A DNA stretch of 64,000 nucleotides from Pusillimonas sp. TS35 (GCF_009857885.1 NZ_WWER01000005.1:124001-188000), one strand, 5' to 3'; positions 44,017 to 53,044 are shown, numbered from the stretch's first letter. The notes: a model not told the origin generated them from the sequence alone. Program-made: numbers and translations.

Positions 44017-44420
44017 TGGCCGGTCTGGGTGGAAGGCTCGAATTTAAGGGACACCGAATTGATGCAGTAGCGCAGACCGGTGGGCGGTGGGCCATCGGGA
44101 AAGACGTGCCCCAAGTGTGAGTCACAGATGTTGCACAGCACTTCGGTGCGGATCATGCCGTGGGTGGTGTCGGTTTCTTCGCGGATGTTGGCCGGGTTGA
44201 GCGGCTCGAAGTAGCTGGGCCAACCACAGCCTGCATCGAATTTGGTGTCGGAGGCGAACAACGGCGTGCCACAGCCGACACAGCGGTAAATGCCGGCCTC
44301 AGTCGTGTTCCAGTAACGGCCCGTAAAGGGGCGTTCGGTGCCTTTGAGCCGAGCGACGCTGTACTCCTCAGGCGTGAGCTCCGCGCGCCACTGTGCGTCG
44401 CTCTTGGTGATTTTTTCCAT
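44013..44420 (-). CDS. msrB: Peptide methionine-R-sulfoxide reductase
   Basis: Repairs the R epimer of oxidised methionine in proteins. The 135 residues have zinc ligands C47/C50 ([10 protein letters not shown]) and C96/C99 (VLCNICDSH), the catalytic C119 in RYCINSVSL, and GCGWPSY, whose Cys 65 may resolve the intermediate. It lacks a signal peptide and is cytosolic. It heads the minus-strand operon msrB-yciB-bolA-parvulin and is divergent from the first liv operon. Confidence 0.95.
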   Translation of the reverse strand: MEKITKSDAQWRAELTPEEYSVARLKGTERPFTGRYWNTTEAGIYRCVGCGTPLFASDTKFDAGCGWPSYFEPLNPANIREETDTTHGMIRTEVLCNICDSHLGHVFPDGPPPTGLRYCINSVSLKFEPSTQTGQ

Positions 44421-44751
44421 CTGTCTGGCCAGGAGCCGGCTTGCCCGCCGGCCCGATAAAAGTTGGATACGCCATTGCTGCGCATTGGCACGGCAATGAA
44501 TAGTACATGCACCATGTTAATCGACTTTCAAAGTCGCGTCAGGTTCCCGGATTGTCGATGATTTTGACGCCTGTGGTCATACAGGCTTCAAGCATCTGGT
44601 AAATACTAATACGTGCTTGAGGCCTGAAGTGATACGCTTAATTGCGTAAGGTGTCAGAAACTGTATAACGTCAAAGAATGGCCGGACAAGGTGCACGCAC
44701 GTTCAGTACCCTTGCACTTTTGGGGGGCCGGTTTCAACTATGGAGACAACA
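44421..44751. promoter_or_regulatory. Divergent msrB / liv-1 promoter region with two inverted repeats
   Basis: This 331-bp gap holds no gene. It contains a 7-bp palindrome with a one-base centre (CGACTTT-C-AAAGTCG, 44522-44536). It also has a larger inverted repeat with arms 44582-44594 and 44614-44626 (AGGCTTCAAGCA against TGCTTGAGGCCT, one G-T pair, 19-base loop). Both are candidate operators for a regulator of the importer. GGAG at 44743-44746 is a good ribosome site five bases before ATG 44752. Confidence 0.45.
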
Positions 44752-45921
44752 ATGGTGAACAACAAGGCGGCCCGCCTTTCAACCCTGGCCGGTGCAGTGG
44801 CCCTGGCATTGCCGATGCTGGCAATGGCGCAGATCAAGGTCGGCATCACGATTTCCAGCACCGGCCCGGCGGCGTCGCTGGGGATCCCCGAGCGCAATAC
44901 CGTGTCGCTGCTACCCACCGAGGTGGCAGGCCAGAAAATTGAGTATATCGTGCTGGATGACGGCACGGACACTACGGTGGCCGTCAAGAACATGCGCAAG
45001 CTCATCACCGACGATAATGTCGATGTGGTCGTGGGCTCGTCCGTTTCGCCCAGTTCGCTCGCCATGGTCGATGTAGCGGGCGAAACCAAGACACCCATGA
45101 TCAGTGTGGCCGCCAATGCCAAGATTGTCGAGCCCGTCGAAGGGCCGCGCACATGGGTATTCAAAACGCCGCAGAATGACCAGTTGATGGCCAGTGCGCT
45201 CGCTGATGCCATGGCCAAGCAGGGCGTCAAGACCCTCGGTTTCATTGGCTACACCGATGCCTACGGTGAAGGCTGGCTCCAGGTGATGACAGAGGCCGCC
45301 AAGGCCAAAGGCATCAAGATGGTGGCGGTGGAGCGCTACGGCCGCACCGACACGAGCGTGACTGGGCAGGCGTTGAAGCTGATTGCCGCCAACCCGGACG
45401 GCATACTGGTGGCGGGTTCCGGCACGCCTGTGGCGCTGCCGCAGTCCGAGCTCAAAAGCCGCGGCTACAAGGGCATCATGTACCAGACTCACGGCGCCGC
45501 CAACAACGATGTGCTGCGGGTATGCGGCAAAGATTGCGAAGGCATGATTCTGCCGGCCGGCCCGCTGTTGGTGGCCGATCAACTGCCCGACAGCAACCCG
45601 GTGAAGAAGACCGCGCTCGAATACAAGGTCAAGTACGAAGCCAAGTACGGTGCGGGCACGATCAATACCTTCGGGGGCCATATGTGGGACGCCGGCCTGC
45701 TGATTGCGCACGCCATTCCCGCAGCGCTCAAAACCGGCGCCAAGCCGGGCACGCCTGAGTTCCGCAAGGCCCTGCGCGATGGGATCGAAAGCGTGAAGGA
45801 TCTTTCCGCATCGCAGGGCGTGTTCAACATGGGCCCCAAGGATCACGCTGGTTTCGACAAGCGCGCGCGTGTGATGGTCAAGGTCGTCGACGGCAAGTGG
45901 ACCTACCAGCCCGACCTCTGA
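44752..45921 (+). CDS. Liv-type ABC transporter substrate-binding protein (system 1)
   Basis: Periplasmic binding protein that delivers ligand to the permease encoded downstream. The 389 residues start with a signal peptide ending LAMA before QIKVGITIS, followed by a type I periplasmic fold (STGPAASLGIPERN, VVVGSSVSPSSLAM, FIGYTDAYGEGWLQ). ATG 44752 is chosen because GGAG lies five bases upstream; ATG 44740 has none. Proteins of this group bind branched-chain amino acids, aromatic acids, amides or urea; the ligand cannot be told here. A GC hairpin and then a T-tailed terminator follow before the permease gene. Confidence 0.88.
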   Translation: MVNNKAARLSTLAGAVALALPMLAMAQIKVGITISSTGPAASLGIPERNTVSLLPTEVAGQKIEYIVLDDGTDTTVAVKNMRKLITDDNVDVVVGSSVSPSSLAMVDVAGETKTPMISVAANAKIVEPVEGPRTWVFKTPQNDQLMASALADAMAKQGVKTLGFIGYTDAYGEGWLQVMTEAAKAKGIKMVAVERYGRTDTSVTGQALKLIAANPDGILVAGSGTPVALPQSELKSRGYKGIMYQTHGAANNDVLRVCGKDCEGMILPAGPLLVADQLPDSNPVKKTALEYKVKYEAKYGAGTINTFGGHMWDAGLLIAHAIPAALKTGAKPGTPEFRKALRDGIESVKDLSASQGVFNMGPKDHAGFDKRARVMVKVVDGKWTYQPDL

Positions 45922-45931
45922 TGCGGCGTGT

Positions 45932-45964
45932 GCGAGCCCACGCGGGTTTTCCGCGTGTGCTCGC
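45932..45964 (+). promoter_or_regulatory. Hairpin just after the system-1 binding protein gene
   Basis: Two 14-base arms (one mismatch) around loop GTTTT, ten bases after the stop. It could protect the 3' end of the binding-protein mRNA from exonucleases. Confidence 0.5.
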
Positions 45965-46012
45965 GGATCTCATGATCTAATGGCAGGCATACCGGACATG
46001 GCGGCATGCCGG

Positions 46013-46037
46013 AAACCGGCCCCGAGGGCCGGTTTTT
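46013..46037 (+). terminator. Intra-operon rho-independent terminator, liv system 1
   Basis: AAACCGGCCC and its exact complement around loop CGA, with a run of five T at 46033-46037. It lies between the binding-protein gene and the permease genes and would lower expression of the latter. Confidence 0.75.
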
Positions 46038-46110
46038 CGCGCCCGCGATGCAGTACCCGTGCGCTGATGGGCATGCGCAGGGCCGGCTTGGAAGCAAAGA
46101 GCAGTTCTCG

Positions 46111-47148
46111 ATGAACCTGACAATAATACTTATCCTTCTACAGGATGGCGTCATGAACGGCGCCATCTATGCCCTGTTGGGGCTGGCGCTGGTGCTGGTG
46201 TTTGTGGTTACCCGCGTCATATTCATCCCCCAGGGCGAATTCGTTGCATTCGGGGCGCTCACGCTCGCCTACCTGGTCAATGGCCGCACGCCTGGAACGG
46301 TAACGCTGTTATTGCTCATGGGCGCGCTTACGTTTCTCGTCGAGGCGCTGGCGGCCGTGCGGCGAGGCGGCGCCAGGAGCCTGTGGCGCACCGCCGTGTG
46401 GACGCTTTGCCTGCCTGTGGCGCTGTGTGCGCTCGCACCATTTGTGGTGGCCAAGGGCACACCCCTCTGGCTCAATGTCTTGTTCTCGCTGGTGCTGGTG
46501 ATCCCGATGGGGCCGATGATTTATCGTCTGGTCTACCAGCCGGTGGCTGAAGCCAGTGTGTTAGTGCTGCTGATCATTTCGGTGGCGGTGCACTTCGCGC
46601 TCACCGGGCTGGCGCTGGTCTTTTTCGGTGCCGAAGGTTGGCGCACGCCGCCTTTCATGGAAGGCAATGTGCAACTGGGCCCGGTGAACTGGACTGCACA
46701 AACCTTCTTCGTGCTGGGCACCTGCGCGGCGCTCATCGTGGCGCTCTGGCTGTTTTTCGGCAAAACGCTTTATGGCCGTGCGCTGCGCGCCACAGCCGTG
46801 AATCGGCGTGGTGCGCGGCTGGTGGGCATCAGCACGAATATGTCGGGCAGCCTTACCTTTACGCTCGCGGCCGCCATCGGTGCATTGTCAGGCATGCTGA
46901 TCGCACCGGTCACGACCATTTACTACGATACTGGCTTTCTGATTGGCCTCAAAGGCTTTGTGGCGGCCATTTTCGGTGGCCTGGTCAGCTATCCCCTGGC
47001 AGCTGGCGGCGCGCTGTTTGTCGGCATCCTTGAAGCATTTGCCTCGTTCTGGGCTAGTGCCTACAAAGAAGTGATTGTCTTCACACTGATCATTCCGGTG
47101 CTGTTGTGGCGCTCTTTTGGTGTGCATTCCACCGACGATGAGGAGTGA
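46111..47148 (+). CDS. Liv-type ABC transporter permease, LivH family (system 1)
   Basis: Inner-membrane permease, 345 residues from ATG 46111 ([20 protein letters not shown]); AAAGAG lies nine bases upstream. The family features are [36 protein letters not shown] and the C-terminal cytoplasmic coupling region [20 protein letters not shown]. It is about 50 residues longer than the system-2 LivH in this window; the extra part at about 55-125 contains added hydrophobic segments ([35 protein letters not shown]). The stop lies four bases before the next ATG and is preceded by its ribosome site (GAGGAG). Confidence 0.88.
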   Translation: MNLTIILILLQDGVMNGAIYALLGLALVLVFVVTRVIFIPQGEFVAFGALTLAYLVNGRTPGTVTLLLLMGALTFLVEALAAVRRGGARSLWRTAVWTLCLPVALCALAPFVVAKGTPLWLNVLFSLVLVIPMGPMIYRLVYQPVAEASVLVLLIISVAVHFALTGLALVFFGAEGWRTPPFMEGNVQLGPVNWTAQTFFVLGTCAALIVALWLFFGKTLYGRALRATAVNRRGARLVGISTNMSGSLTFTLAAAIGALSGMLIAPVTTIYYDTGFLIGLKGFVAAIFGGLVSYPLAAGGALFVGILEAFASFWASAYKEVIVFTLIIPVLLWRSFGVHSTDDEE

Positions 47149-47152
47149 TGCC

Positions 47153-49012
47153 ATGACCCGTACTCGCACCGCCAATCGTCTTCTGCTTGCGGCCGTCATC
47201 GTGGTGTTGGCAGCCTTGCCACTGTTCCCTGCGACGCCCGCGTTCTGGATCACGCATCTCAATTACATCGGCCTGGCAAGCCTGGTCGTGCTCGGCCTGG
47301 TCGTACTTACCGGCGTCAGCGGGCTCACCTCTTTCGGCCAGGCCGCATTCGTCGGTATCGGCGCATATTCGTCGGCTTGGCTCACCACCGCCATGGGCAT
47401 GTCGCCCTGGCTCGGGCTGCTGGCGGGCTTGGCCGTCACTTTCGTCGTCGCCTACCTGCTGGGCGCGATCACGCTGCGCCTGTCTGGCCACTATCTGCCG
47501 CTGGGTACGATTGCCTGGTCGCTGGCGCTGTACTACCTCTTCGGTAACCTCGCCTTCCTGGGGCAGTACGACGGCATCGCCGGTATCGTGCCCATTGAGA
47601 TCTTTGGCCTCTCGCTCGCGCGGGGTCGACATATCTACTATTTGATCTGGCTGTGCGTGCTGTTGGCACTGTGGGCCACGCGCAATTTGCTCGATTCGCG
47701 GCCAGGCCGCGCGATCCGTGCGCTGCGCGGAACCAGTGGCATGGCCGAGTCGTTCGGCATCAATATGGCGTCGTACAAGGTCATCGTGTTTGTGTATGCG
47801 GCGCTGCTGGCCAGCCTGTCGGGCTGGTTGTATGCGCATATGCAGCGCGCGGTCAGCCCCAGTCCGTTCGGGTTGAACTACAGCATTGAATATCTCTTCA
47901 TGGCGGTGGTGGGCGGCGCGGGCAGCGTCTGGGGGGCGGTGTTGGGTTCAGGCCTGATCCTCACCCTCAAGGATCAGTTGCAGAACGTGCTGCCCAAACT
48001 GTTGGATACCACTGCCAATTTCGAGCTGATCGTCTTTGGTGTACTGATGATTCTGGTGCTGCAGTATGCGCGGCACGGTGTATGGCCGTTGCTCGCGTCG
48101 TGGTGGTCGTCGGTGGCCGGCACGGCCGATGCGCGCCGTCTGCCCGCGCCGCCGGCCGCGCCATTGCTTGCACTGCGTCCACGCCCTGAGAAGGGCACTA
48201 CCGTGCTGGAGGTCGACGCCGTACGCAAGGAGTTCGGTGGCCTGGTGGCTGTGAACGACATCAGCTTTACGCTCAAGGCGGGGGAAATCATGGGCCTGAT
48301 CGGCCCCAACGGCGCGGGCAAGAGCACTACTTTCAACCTTATTTCAGGGGTGTTGCCCGCCACACGCGGCAAGGTCAACTTTCGCGGCCAGCGGCTTGAC
48401 AAGCTCAACGCCCGCTCGATTGCCAGCCTTGGCGTGGGGCGCACCTTTCAGCACGTGCAATTGCTGCCGGGCATGACAGTGCTTGAAAACGTTGCGCTGG
48501 GTGCGCACCTGCGCAGCCGGGTCGGTGTGCTGCCGGCGCTGTTGCGAGCCGATCGGCGCCCGGAAGCGGAGCTCTTGCATGAGGCCGCGCGCCAATTGCA
48601 GCGGGTCGGGCTGGGTGATTACCTCTATGAACAGGCCGGCAATCTGGCGCTCGGCCAACAGCGCATCGTCGAAATCGCCCGCGCGCTGGCCGCGGATCCA
48701 GTGCTGCTGCTGCTGGACGAACCTGCCGCGGGCCTGCGCTATAAAGAAAAGCAGAATCTGGCCGCAGTGCTCGATCAGTTGCGCCAGGAAGGCATGAGCA
48801 TTCTCTTGGTGGAGCACGATATGGATTTCGTGATGAACCTGACCGATCATATCGTCGTCATGGACTTCGGTACAAAGATCGCCGAAGGCGATCCTGATGC
48901 AGTGCAGCGCAATCCGGCGGTGCTGGAAGCCTATCTGGGTGGTATAGATGACGACTTGGAGATGGATCTGCCCGGCGATGTCGCCGCCGCGTTGCAAGGG
49001 AGCCCGTCATGA
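47153..49012 (+). CDS. Fused Liv-type permease-ATPase (LivM-LivG, system 1)
   Basis: A 619-residue protein joining the second permease and the first ATPase of a branched-chain-type importer. Residues 1 to about 335 are the LivM permease (VLTGVSGLTSFGQAAFVGIG and GRAIRALRGTSGMAESFGIN). After a Pro/Ala-rich linker (about 335-355) comes the LivG ATPase: Walker A LIGPNGAGKSTTFNLISG at about 383, signature LALGQQRIVEIARALA near 500 and Walker B LLLLDEPAAGL near 520. There is no internal stop or frame change. ATG 47153 has GAGGAG seven bases upstream. The stop overlaps the livF-like gene by four bases. Confidence 0.92.
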   Translation: MTRTRTANRLLLAAVIVVLAALPLFPATPAFWITHLNYIGLASLVVLGLVVLTGVSGLTSFGQAAFVGIGAYSSAWLTTAMGMSPWLGLLAGLAVTFVVAYLLGAITLRLSGHYLPLGTIAWSLALYYLFGNLAFLGQYDGIAGIVPIEIFGLSLARGRHIYYLIWLCVLLALWATRNLLDSRPGRAIRALRGTSGMAESFGINMASYKVIVFVYAALLASLSGWLYAHMQRAVSPSPFGLNYSIEYLFMAVVGGAGSVWGAVLGSGLILTLKDQLQNVLPKLLDTTANFELIVFGVLMILVLQYARHGVWPLLASWWSSVAGTADARRLPAPPAAPLLALRPRPEKGTTVLEVDAVRKEFGGLVAVNDISFTLKAGEIMGLIGPNGAGKSTTFNLISGVLPATRGKVNFRGQRLDKLNARSIASLGVGRTFQHVQLLPGMTVLENVALGAHLRSRVGVLPALLRADRRPEAELLHEAARQLQRVGLGDYLYEQAGNLALGQQRIVEIARALAADPVLLLLDEPAAGLRYKEKQNLAAVLDQLRQEGMSILLVEHDMDFVMNLTDHIVVMDFGTKIAEGDPDAVQRNPAVLEAYLGGIDDDLEMDLPGDVAAALQGSPS

Positions 49013-49785
49013 GCGAACGCACACACAGCGCAGGCAGTCCTCTGCTGCGCGTCGATGCTTTGTCGGTGCGCTACGGCAAGGTAAACGCTGTAAGTGAGGC
49101 CGCTATCGTAGTACCGCCGGGAAGTATCGTTACTGTCATCGGTGGAAATGGCGCGGGCAAGTCTACGCTGCTCAACGCCATCATGGGCGCCTTGCCGGCT
49201 ACAGGAAACAGCGTCGGTTCGGTCCAGTATCTGGGCAACGAAATCCTGGGCTGGGAAGTAGAGCGGCGTGTGGCGGGCGGTATGTCGCTGGTCCCTGAAA
49301 GGCGTGAGCTGTTTGGCAGCATGACGGTCGAAGACAATCTGCTGTTGGGCGGATTCCGGCTCTATCGCGCCGGCAAACCTGGCTGGCGCAACACGATGCA
49401 AGCCGTGTACGAGCTCTTTCCGCGCCTGCGTGAACGACGCATACAGGAGGCCGGCACCCTGTCGGGGGGAGAGCGCCAGATGCTGGCTGTGGGCCGCGCT
49501 CTGATGGCGCAGCCTCGGCTGCTGATGCTGGATGAACCCAGTCTGGGCCTGGCGCCGCGCATCGTGCGAGAGATATTCCAGATCATTGCCCGCCTGCGCA
49601 GCACCGGCGTATCCATTCTGCTCGTGGAGCAGAATGCCCGCGCTGCGTTGCAAGTGGCCGACTACGGCTACGTGCTCGAAACCGGCGAAATTGTGTTAGA
49701 AGGGCCTGCAGCACAGCTTGCCGGGAACCCGCGCGTGATTGAAAGTTATCTGGGGCTGGGCAAAGGGAAGCCGGTGCCGGCATAG
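49009..49785 (+). CDS. Liv-type ABC transporter ATP-binding protein, LivF family (system 1)
   Basis: Second ATPase of importer 1, 258 residues. Walker A is VIGGNGAGKSTLLNAIMG, the signature LSGGERQMLAVGRALM, and Walker B LLMLDEPSLGLAPRIV, with the H-loop replaced by the LivF pattern ILLVEQNARAAL. It pairs with the LivG half of the upstream fusion. ATGA overlap couples the two. A bidirectional terminator follows 33 bases after the stop. Confidence 0.95.
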   Translation: MSERTHSAGSPLLRVDALSVRYGKVNAVSEAAIVVPPGSIVTVIGGNGAGKSTLLNAIMGALPATGNSVGSVQYLGNEILGWEVERRVAGGMSLVPERRELFGSMTVEDNLLLGGFRLYRAGKPGWRNTMQAVYELFPRLRERRIQEAGTLSGGERQMLAVGRALMAQPRLLMLDEPSLGLAPRIVREIFQIIARLRSTGVSILLVEQNARAALQVADYGYVLETGEIVLEGPAAQLAGNPRVIESYLGLGKGKPVPA

Positions 49786-49818
49786 CCCCGCTGCCTAGGG
49801 CGCCTGGCAAAGGCATAG

Positions 49819-49848
49819 AAAAAGGACGCACGATTTTGCGTCCTTTTT
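49819..49848. terminator. Bidirectional rho-independent terminator between the two liv operons
   Basis: AAAAAGGACGCA and its exact complement around a six-base loop; the T-run on either strand makes it work for both convergent operons. Confidence 0.9.
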
Positions 49849-49886
49849 GGTGCAGGGGGTGGCGGGGCACGCCTGGACGTGCCGTA

Positions 49887-50870
49887 TCAGCCCTGCACGG
49901 TCGCGCCGCGGCTGCGGCGCCAATGCAGCAGTTCGCCAATGATGCCGCGCCGGAAGGCCAGTACGGACAACACGAAGATCAGGCCGATCACAATCGTGAC
50001 CGATTCGCCCAGCGAACGGAACCATTCTTGTCCGGTGCTTTGGGCCAGGAAACGGCCGAACTCGCCGACTTTGTTTTCCAGAATGACCACGATGCACGCA
50101 CCCAGCACGGGGCCCACGAATGTGCCCAGACCACCGATCAGCGTCATCAGAATCACCATGCCGGACATCTGCCAAGTGGCGTCGGACAGTGTGGCGGACA
50201 CAAACACCAGCGACTTGGTGGCGCCCGCCAGGCCCGCCAGCGCCGCCGACAGGACGAAGGCCAGCAGCTTGAACCGATCGACGTTGTAGCCCAGCGAGAT
50301 AGCGCGCGGCTCGTTCTCTCGCAAGGCCTTGAGCACTTGACCGAAAGGCGAGTTGATGGCGCGCCAGCAGACGAAGTAGCCAAAGAAGAAGATCCCCATC
50401 ACCACGTAGTAGAGGTTCAGGTCGTCGGAAAGATCAAGCCCGAAGAAGGTGCCGCGTGGTATCCCTTGCAGGCCGTCTTCGCCATGCGTGAAGGGCGCCT
50501 GCAGGAAGAAGAAGAACACCATCTGAGCCATGGCCAGCGTGATCATGGCGAAGTAGATGCCGCTGCGGCGGATGGCAAGCCCGCCCATGACCAGGCCCAT
50601 GGCCGCTGCGACGACGGTGCCGAACAACAGCCCTACTGGCGTGGACCAGCCCCATACCGCCAGCGCGTGGCCGGTGGCATAGGCGGCGCCGCCGAGAAAG
50701 GCGGCATGTCCGAAGGAAAGCAAACCAGTGAACCCGAGCAAGAGGTTGAAGGCGCAGGCAAAAAGCGCATAGCACATCACCTTCATGACGAAAATGGGAT
50801 AAGCGCCTGCCATCGGCAGCAGGGCGATGATAATGGCGGCGGCAAGGTAAGCGATCAGTTCGCGATTCAT
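49887..50870 (-). CDS. Liv-type ABC transporter permease, LivM family (system 2)
   Basis: Inner-membrane permease of 327 residues and the last gene of the second importer operon. Family features are LLLGFTGLLSFGHAAFLGGAAY, quoted here in part as LLGFTGLLSFGHAAF, and the coupling segment FGQVLKALRENEPRAISLGYN, here VLKALRENEPRAISLGYN. About nine helices are predicted. The start ATG 50870 (MNRELIAYLAAAIIIALL) overlaps the livH-like stop by four bases; a long in-frame extension upstream is not protein-like. In contrast with system 1 it is a stand-alone permease without an attached ATPase. Confidence 0.92.
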   Translation of the reverse strand: MNRELIAYLAAAIIIALLPMAGAYPIFVMKVMCYALFACAFNLLLGFTGLLSFGHAAFLGGAAYATGHALAVWGWSTPVGLLFGTVVAAAMGLVMGGLAIRRSGIYFAMITLAMAQMVFFFFLQAPFTHGEDGLQGIPRGTFFGLDLSDDLNLYYVVMGIFFFGYFVCWRAINSPFGQVLKALRENEPRAISLGYNVDRFKLLAFVLSAALAGLAGATKSLVFVSATLSDATWQMSGMVILMTLIGGLGTFVGPVLGACIVVILENKVGEFGRFLAQSTGQEWFRSLGESVTIVIGLIFVLSVLAFRRGIIGELLHWRRSRGATVQG

Positions 50871-51754
50871 TTCTCTTTTCCAAACAGGCCCGCGGGGCGC
50901 AGCAGCAGCACGATGACCATGATGATGAACACGACGGTATTGGAGGCCTCGGGCCAGAAGACCTTGGTGAAGCCTTCGATGATGCCCAGGCCCAAGCCGG
51001 TGAGGATGGAGCCCATGATGGAGCCCATGCCGCCGATAACGACCACCGCGAACACCACAATGATGAGGTTGGAGCCCATCAGCGGCGACACTTGCATGAT
51101 GGGGGCCGCCAGTACGCCAGCGAAACCGGCGAGGGCGACGCCGAAGCCATAGGTCAGGGTGACCAGCAGCGGCACATTGACACCGAAGGCCTCGACGAGT
51201 TTGGGGTTCTCGGTGCCGGCCCGCAACAGCGCGCCTAGCCGCGTTTTTTCGATGACAAACCAAGTCATCAGGCAGATCAGGACCGAGGCCACGACGACCC
51301 AGCCGCGATAGACGGGCAAATACATGAAGCCGAGGTTGACACCGCCCTGCAGTAATGCGGGCGTTGCATAGGGTTGCCCTGACACGCCGTATAGGCTGCG
51401 GAACAGCCCTTCGATGAGCAGCGTCAGCCCGAAGGTGAGCAGCAGCCCATAAAGGTGATCGAGCTTGTAGAGGTGGCGAATCAGGAGGCGCTCGAGAATG
51501 ATGCCGAACAGGCCAACAATGATAGGCGCCACGATCAGCATGACCCAGTAATTGAGGCCGAGGTACTGCAGGCCCATCCATGCCACGAAGGCGCCCAGCA
51601 TATAGAGGGCGCCGTGCGCGAAATTGATGATGTTCAGGAGGCCGAAGATAACGGCCAGACCGAGGGAAAGTACCGCGTAGAAAGAGCCATTGACCAGCCC
51701 AAGCAGCAGTTGCCCAAGCAGCGCCTGGACGGGAACGCCGAATAGTGAAGTCAT
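50867..51754 (-). CDS. Liv-type ABC transporter permease, LivH family (system 2)
   Basis: Inner-membrane permease of 295 residues, the standard LivH size. It carries GSFYAVLSLGLAVIFGLLNI, FAHGALYMLGAFVAW and the coupling region KTRLGALLRAGTENPKLVEA. It lies 75 bases after the binding-protein gene, with a GC-rich hairpin between them, and overlaps the LivM gene by four bases. Confidence 0.93.
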   Translation of the reverse strand: MTSLFGVPVQALLGQLLLGLVNGSFYAVLSLGLAVIFGLLNIINFAHGALYMLGAFVAWMGLQYLGLNYWVMLIVAPIIVGLFGIILERLLIRHLYKLDHLYGLLLTFGLTLLIEGLFRSLYGVSGQPYATPALLQGGVNLGFMYLPVYRGWVVVASVLICLMTWFVIEKTRLGALLRAGTENPKLVEAFGVNVPLLVTLTYGFGVALAGFAGVLAAPIMQVSPLMGSNLIIVVFAVVVIGGMGSIMGSILTGLGLGIIEGFTKVFWPEASNTVVFIIMVIVLLLRPAGLFGKEK

Positions 51755-51800
51755 AAAGTCACGTTATCCAAGAGAGTATCCTGTGCGATCCGGCAAGGAG

Positions 51801-51822
51801 CGGGGCGGGCAGCCCCGCCCCG
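51801..51822 (-). promoter_or_regulatory. GC hairpin after the system-2 binding protein gene
   Basis: Nine-bp stem of G/C pairs around loop CAGC, eight bases after the stop of the binding-protein gene. No T-run on the coding strand, so it is more likely an RNA-stability element or partial terminator. Confidence 0.5.
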
Positions 51823-51829
51823 GCCGGCA

Positions 51830-53044
51830 TCACTTCTTCTTGAAAATTTCGCACGTGGATTCGGCGGGTGTTGTGTAGACCTCGTCGCCGGGCAACTTGG
51901 ATACGACGTTGTAGTAGTCCCACTCGCCCTTGGATTCGGATGGCTTCTTCACCTGCATCAGGTACATGGTGTTGAGCACGCGGCCATCTTCGCGCACCGC
52001 CGCGTCGTGGGCGAAGAAGTCGTTGATTTTGTTCGACTTCATCCACTTCATGATCGTATCGGCGTCATCGGTGCCGCTCGTCTTGACGGCCTTGAGGTAA
52101 TACGATGCGGCCGAGTAGTCGCCGGCCTGCAGGAAGGATGGCATGCGATTGACCTTTTCCTTGAAGCGGGCGGCCCACTTGCGTGATGCGTCGTCCTGGT
52201 TCCAGTACCAGGCCGAGGTGAGGTACATGCCCTGGGTGGTGTCCAGCCCCAGCGCGTGAACGTCGTTGATGAACACCAACAGGCCAGCCAGGCTCATGCT
52301 TTGCGTGACGCCGAATTCTTTGGCGGCTTTGACGGAGTTGACGAAGTCCCCGCCAGCGTTGGCCAGCCCGAGGATCTTGGCACCCGAGGACTGCGCCTGC
52401 AGCATGAAGGAGGAGAAGTCGGATGTGCCCAGTGGCACGCGCACTTGGCCCTTTACGTCGCCGCCGGCTTTCTTGACCACGGCGGCGGTATCGCGCTCGA
52501 GGGAGTGGCCGAAGGCATAGTCAGCCGTCAGGAAAAACCAGGATTTGCCGCCATTCTTCACCACCGCCGAGCCGGTGCCGCGCGCCAGTGCGACAGTGTC
52601 ATAAGCATAGTGGATGGTGTAGGGGCTGCATTGCGAATTGGTAAGGTTGGATGAGCCTGCACCAATGGCAAGGAAGGGCTTTTGCTTCTCCTTCGCCACC
52701 TGGGCCATGGCCAGGGAAGTGGCGGAGTTGGTGCCGCCGAGCAGCATGTCGAGTTTTTGCTCGTCGAACCATTCGCGGGCCCGCGACGAGGCAATGTCGG
52801 CCTTGTTCTGGTGATCAGCGACCAGCAGCTCGATCTTTTTGCCGTCGATGGCGCCGCCGGCATCGGCAATGGCCATCTTGATGGCTTCAACCCCGCCCGG
52901 ACCATCGATGTCAGAGTACACGCTGGACATATCGGTAATGAAACCGATGCGGATCACGTCATCGGAAATGCCTGCCGCCAGGCCTGGCGCTGACAGAGTA
53001 AGGCCTGCAAGTGCAAAGGCAGCGGGGAGGGAGCGCAATTTCAT
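51830..53044 (-). CDS. Liv-type ABC transporter substrate-binding protein (system 2)
   Basis: Periplasmic binding protein of 404 residues. The signal peptide is at about 1-24 (PAAFALAGLTLSAPGLAA, then GISDDVIRIGFITDMSSVYS). The type I periplasmic fold shows IDGKKIELLVADHQNKADIA, MLLGGTNSATSLAMAQV and WFFLTADYAFGHSLERD. The last residues form a small tail with Cys (ESTCEIFKKK). It differs clearly from the system-1 binding protein, so the two importers probably have different ligands. A strong ribosome site (AGGAG) lies eight bases before the ATG. Confidence 0.9.
   Translation of the reverse strand: MKLRSLPAAFALAGLTLSAPGLAAGISDDVIRIGFITDMSSVYSDIDGPGGVEAIKMAIADAGGAIDGKKIELLVADHQNKADIASSRAREWFDEQKLDMLLGGTNSATSLAMAQVAKEKQKPFLAIGAGSSNLTNSQCSPYTIHYAYDTVALARGTGSAVVKNGGKSWFFLTADYAFGHSLERDTAAVVKKAGGDVKGQVRVPLGTSDFSSFMLQAQSSGAKILGLANAGGDFVNSVKAAKEFGVTQSMSLAGLLVFINDVHALGLDTTQGMYLTSAWYWNQDDASRKWAARFKEKVNRMPSFLQAGDYSAASYYLKAVKTSGTDDADTIMKWMKSNKINDFFAHDAAVREDGRVLNTMYLMQVKKPSESKGEWDYYNVVSKLPGDEVYTTPAESTCEIFKKK

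Noticed and set aside
44421-44751. Riboswitch or leader peptide in front of the liv-1 operon
   Set aside because: The stems look like DNA operators and I see no known riboswitch core or short Leu/Ile/Val-rich frame.
49836-51152. 438-codon plus-strand frame across the system-2 permease genes
   Set aside because: Mirror of two certain Liv permeases; composition is not protein-like.
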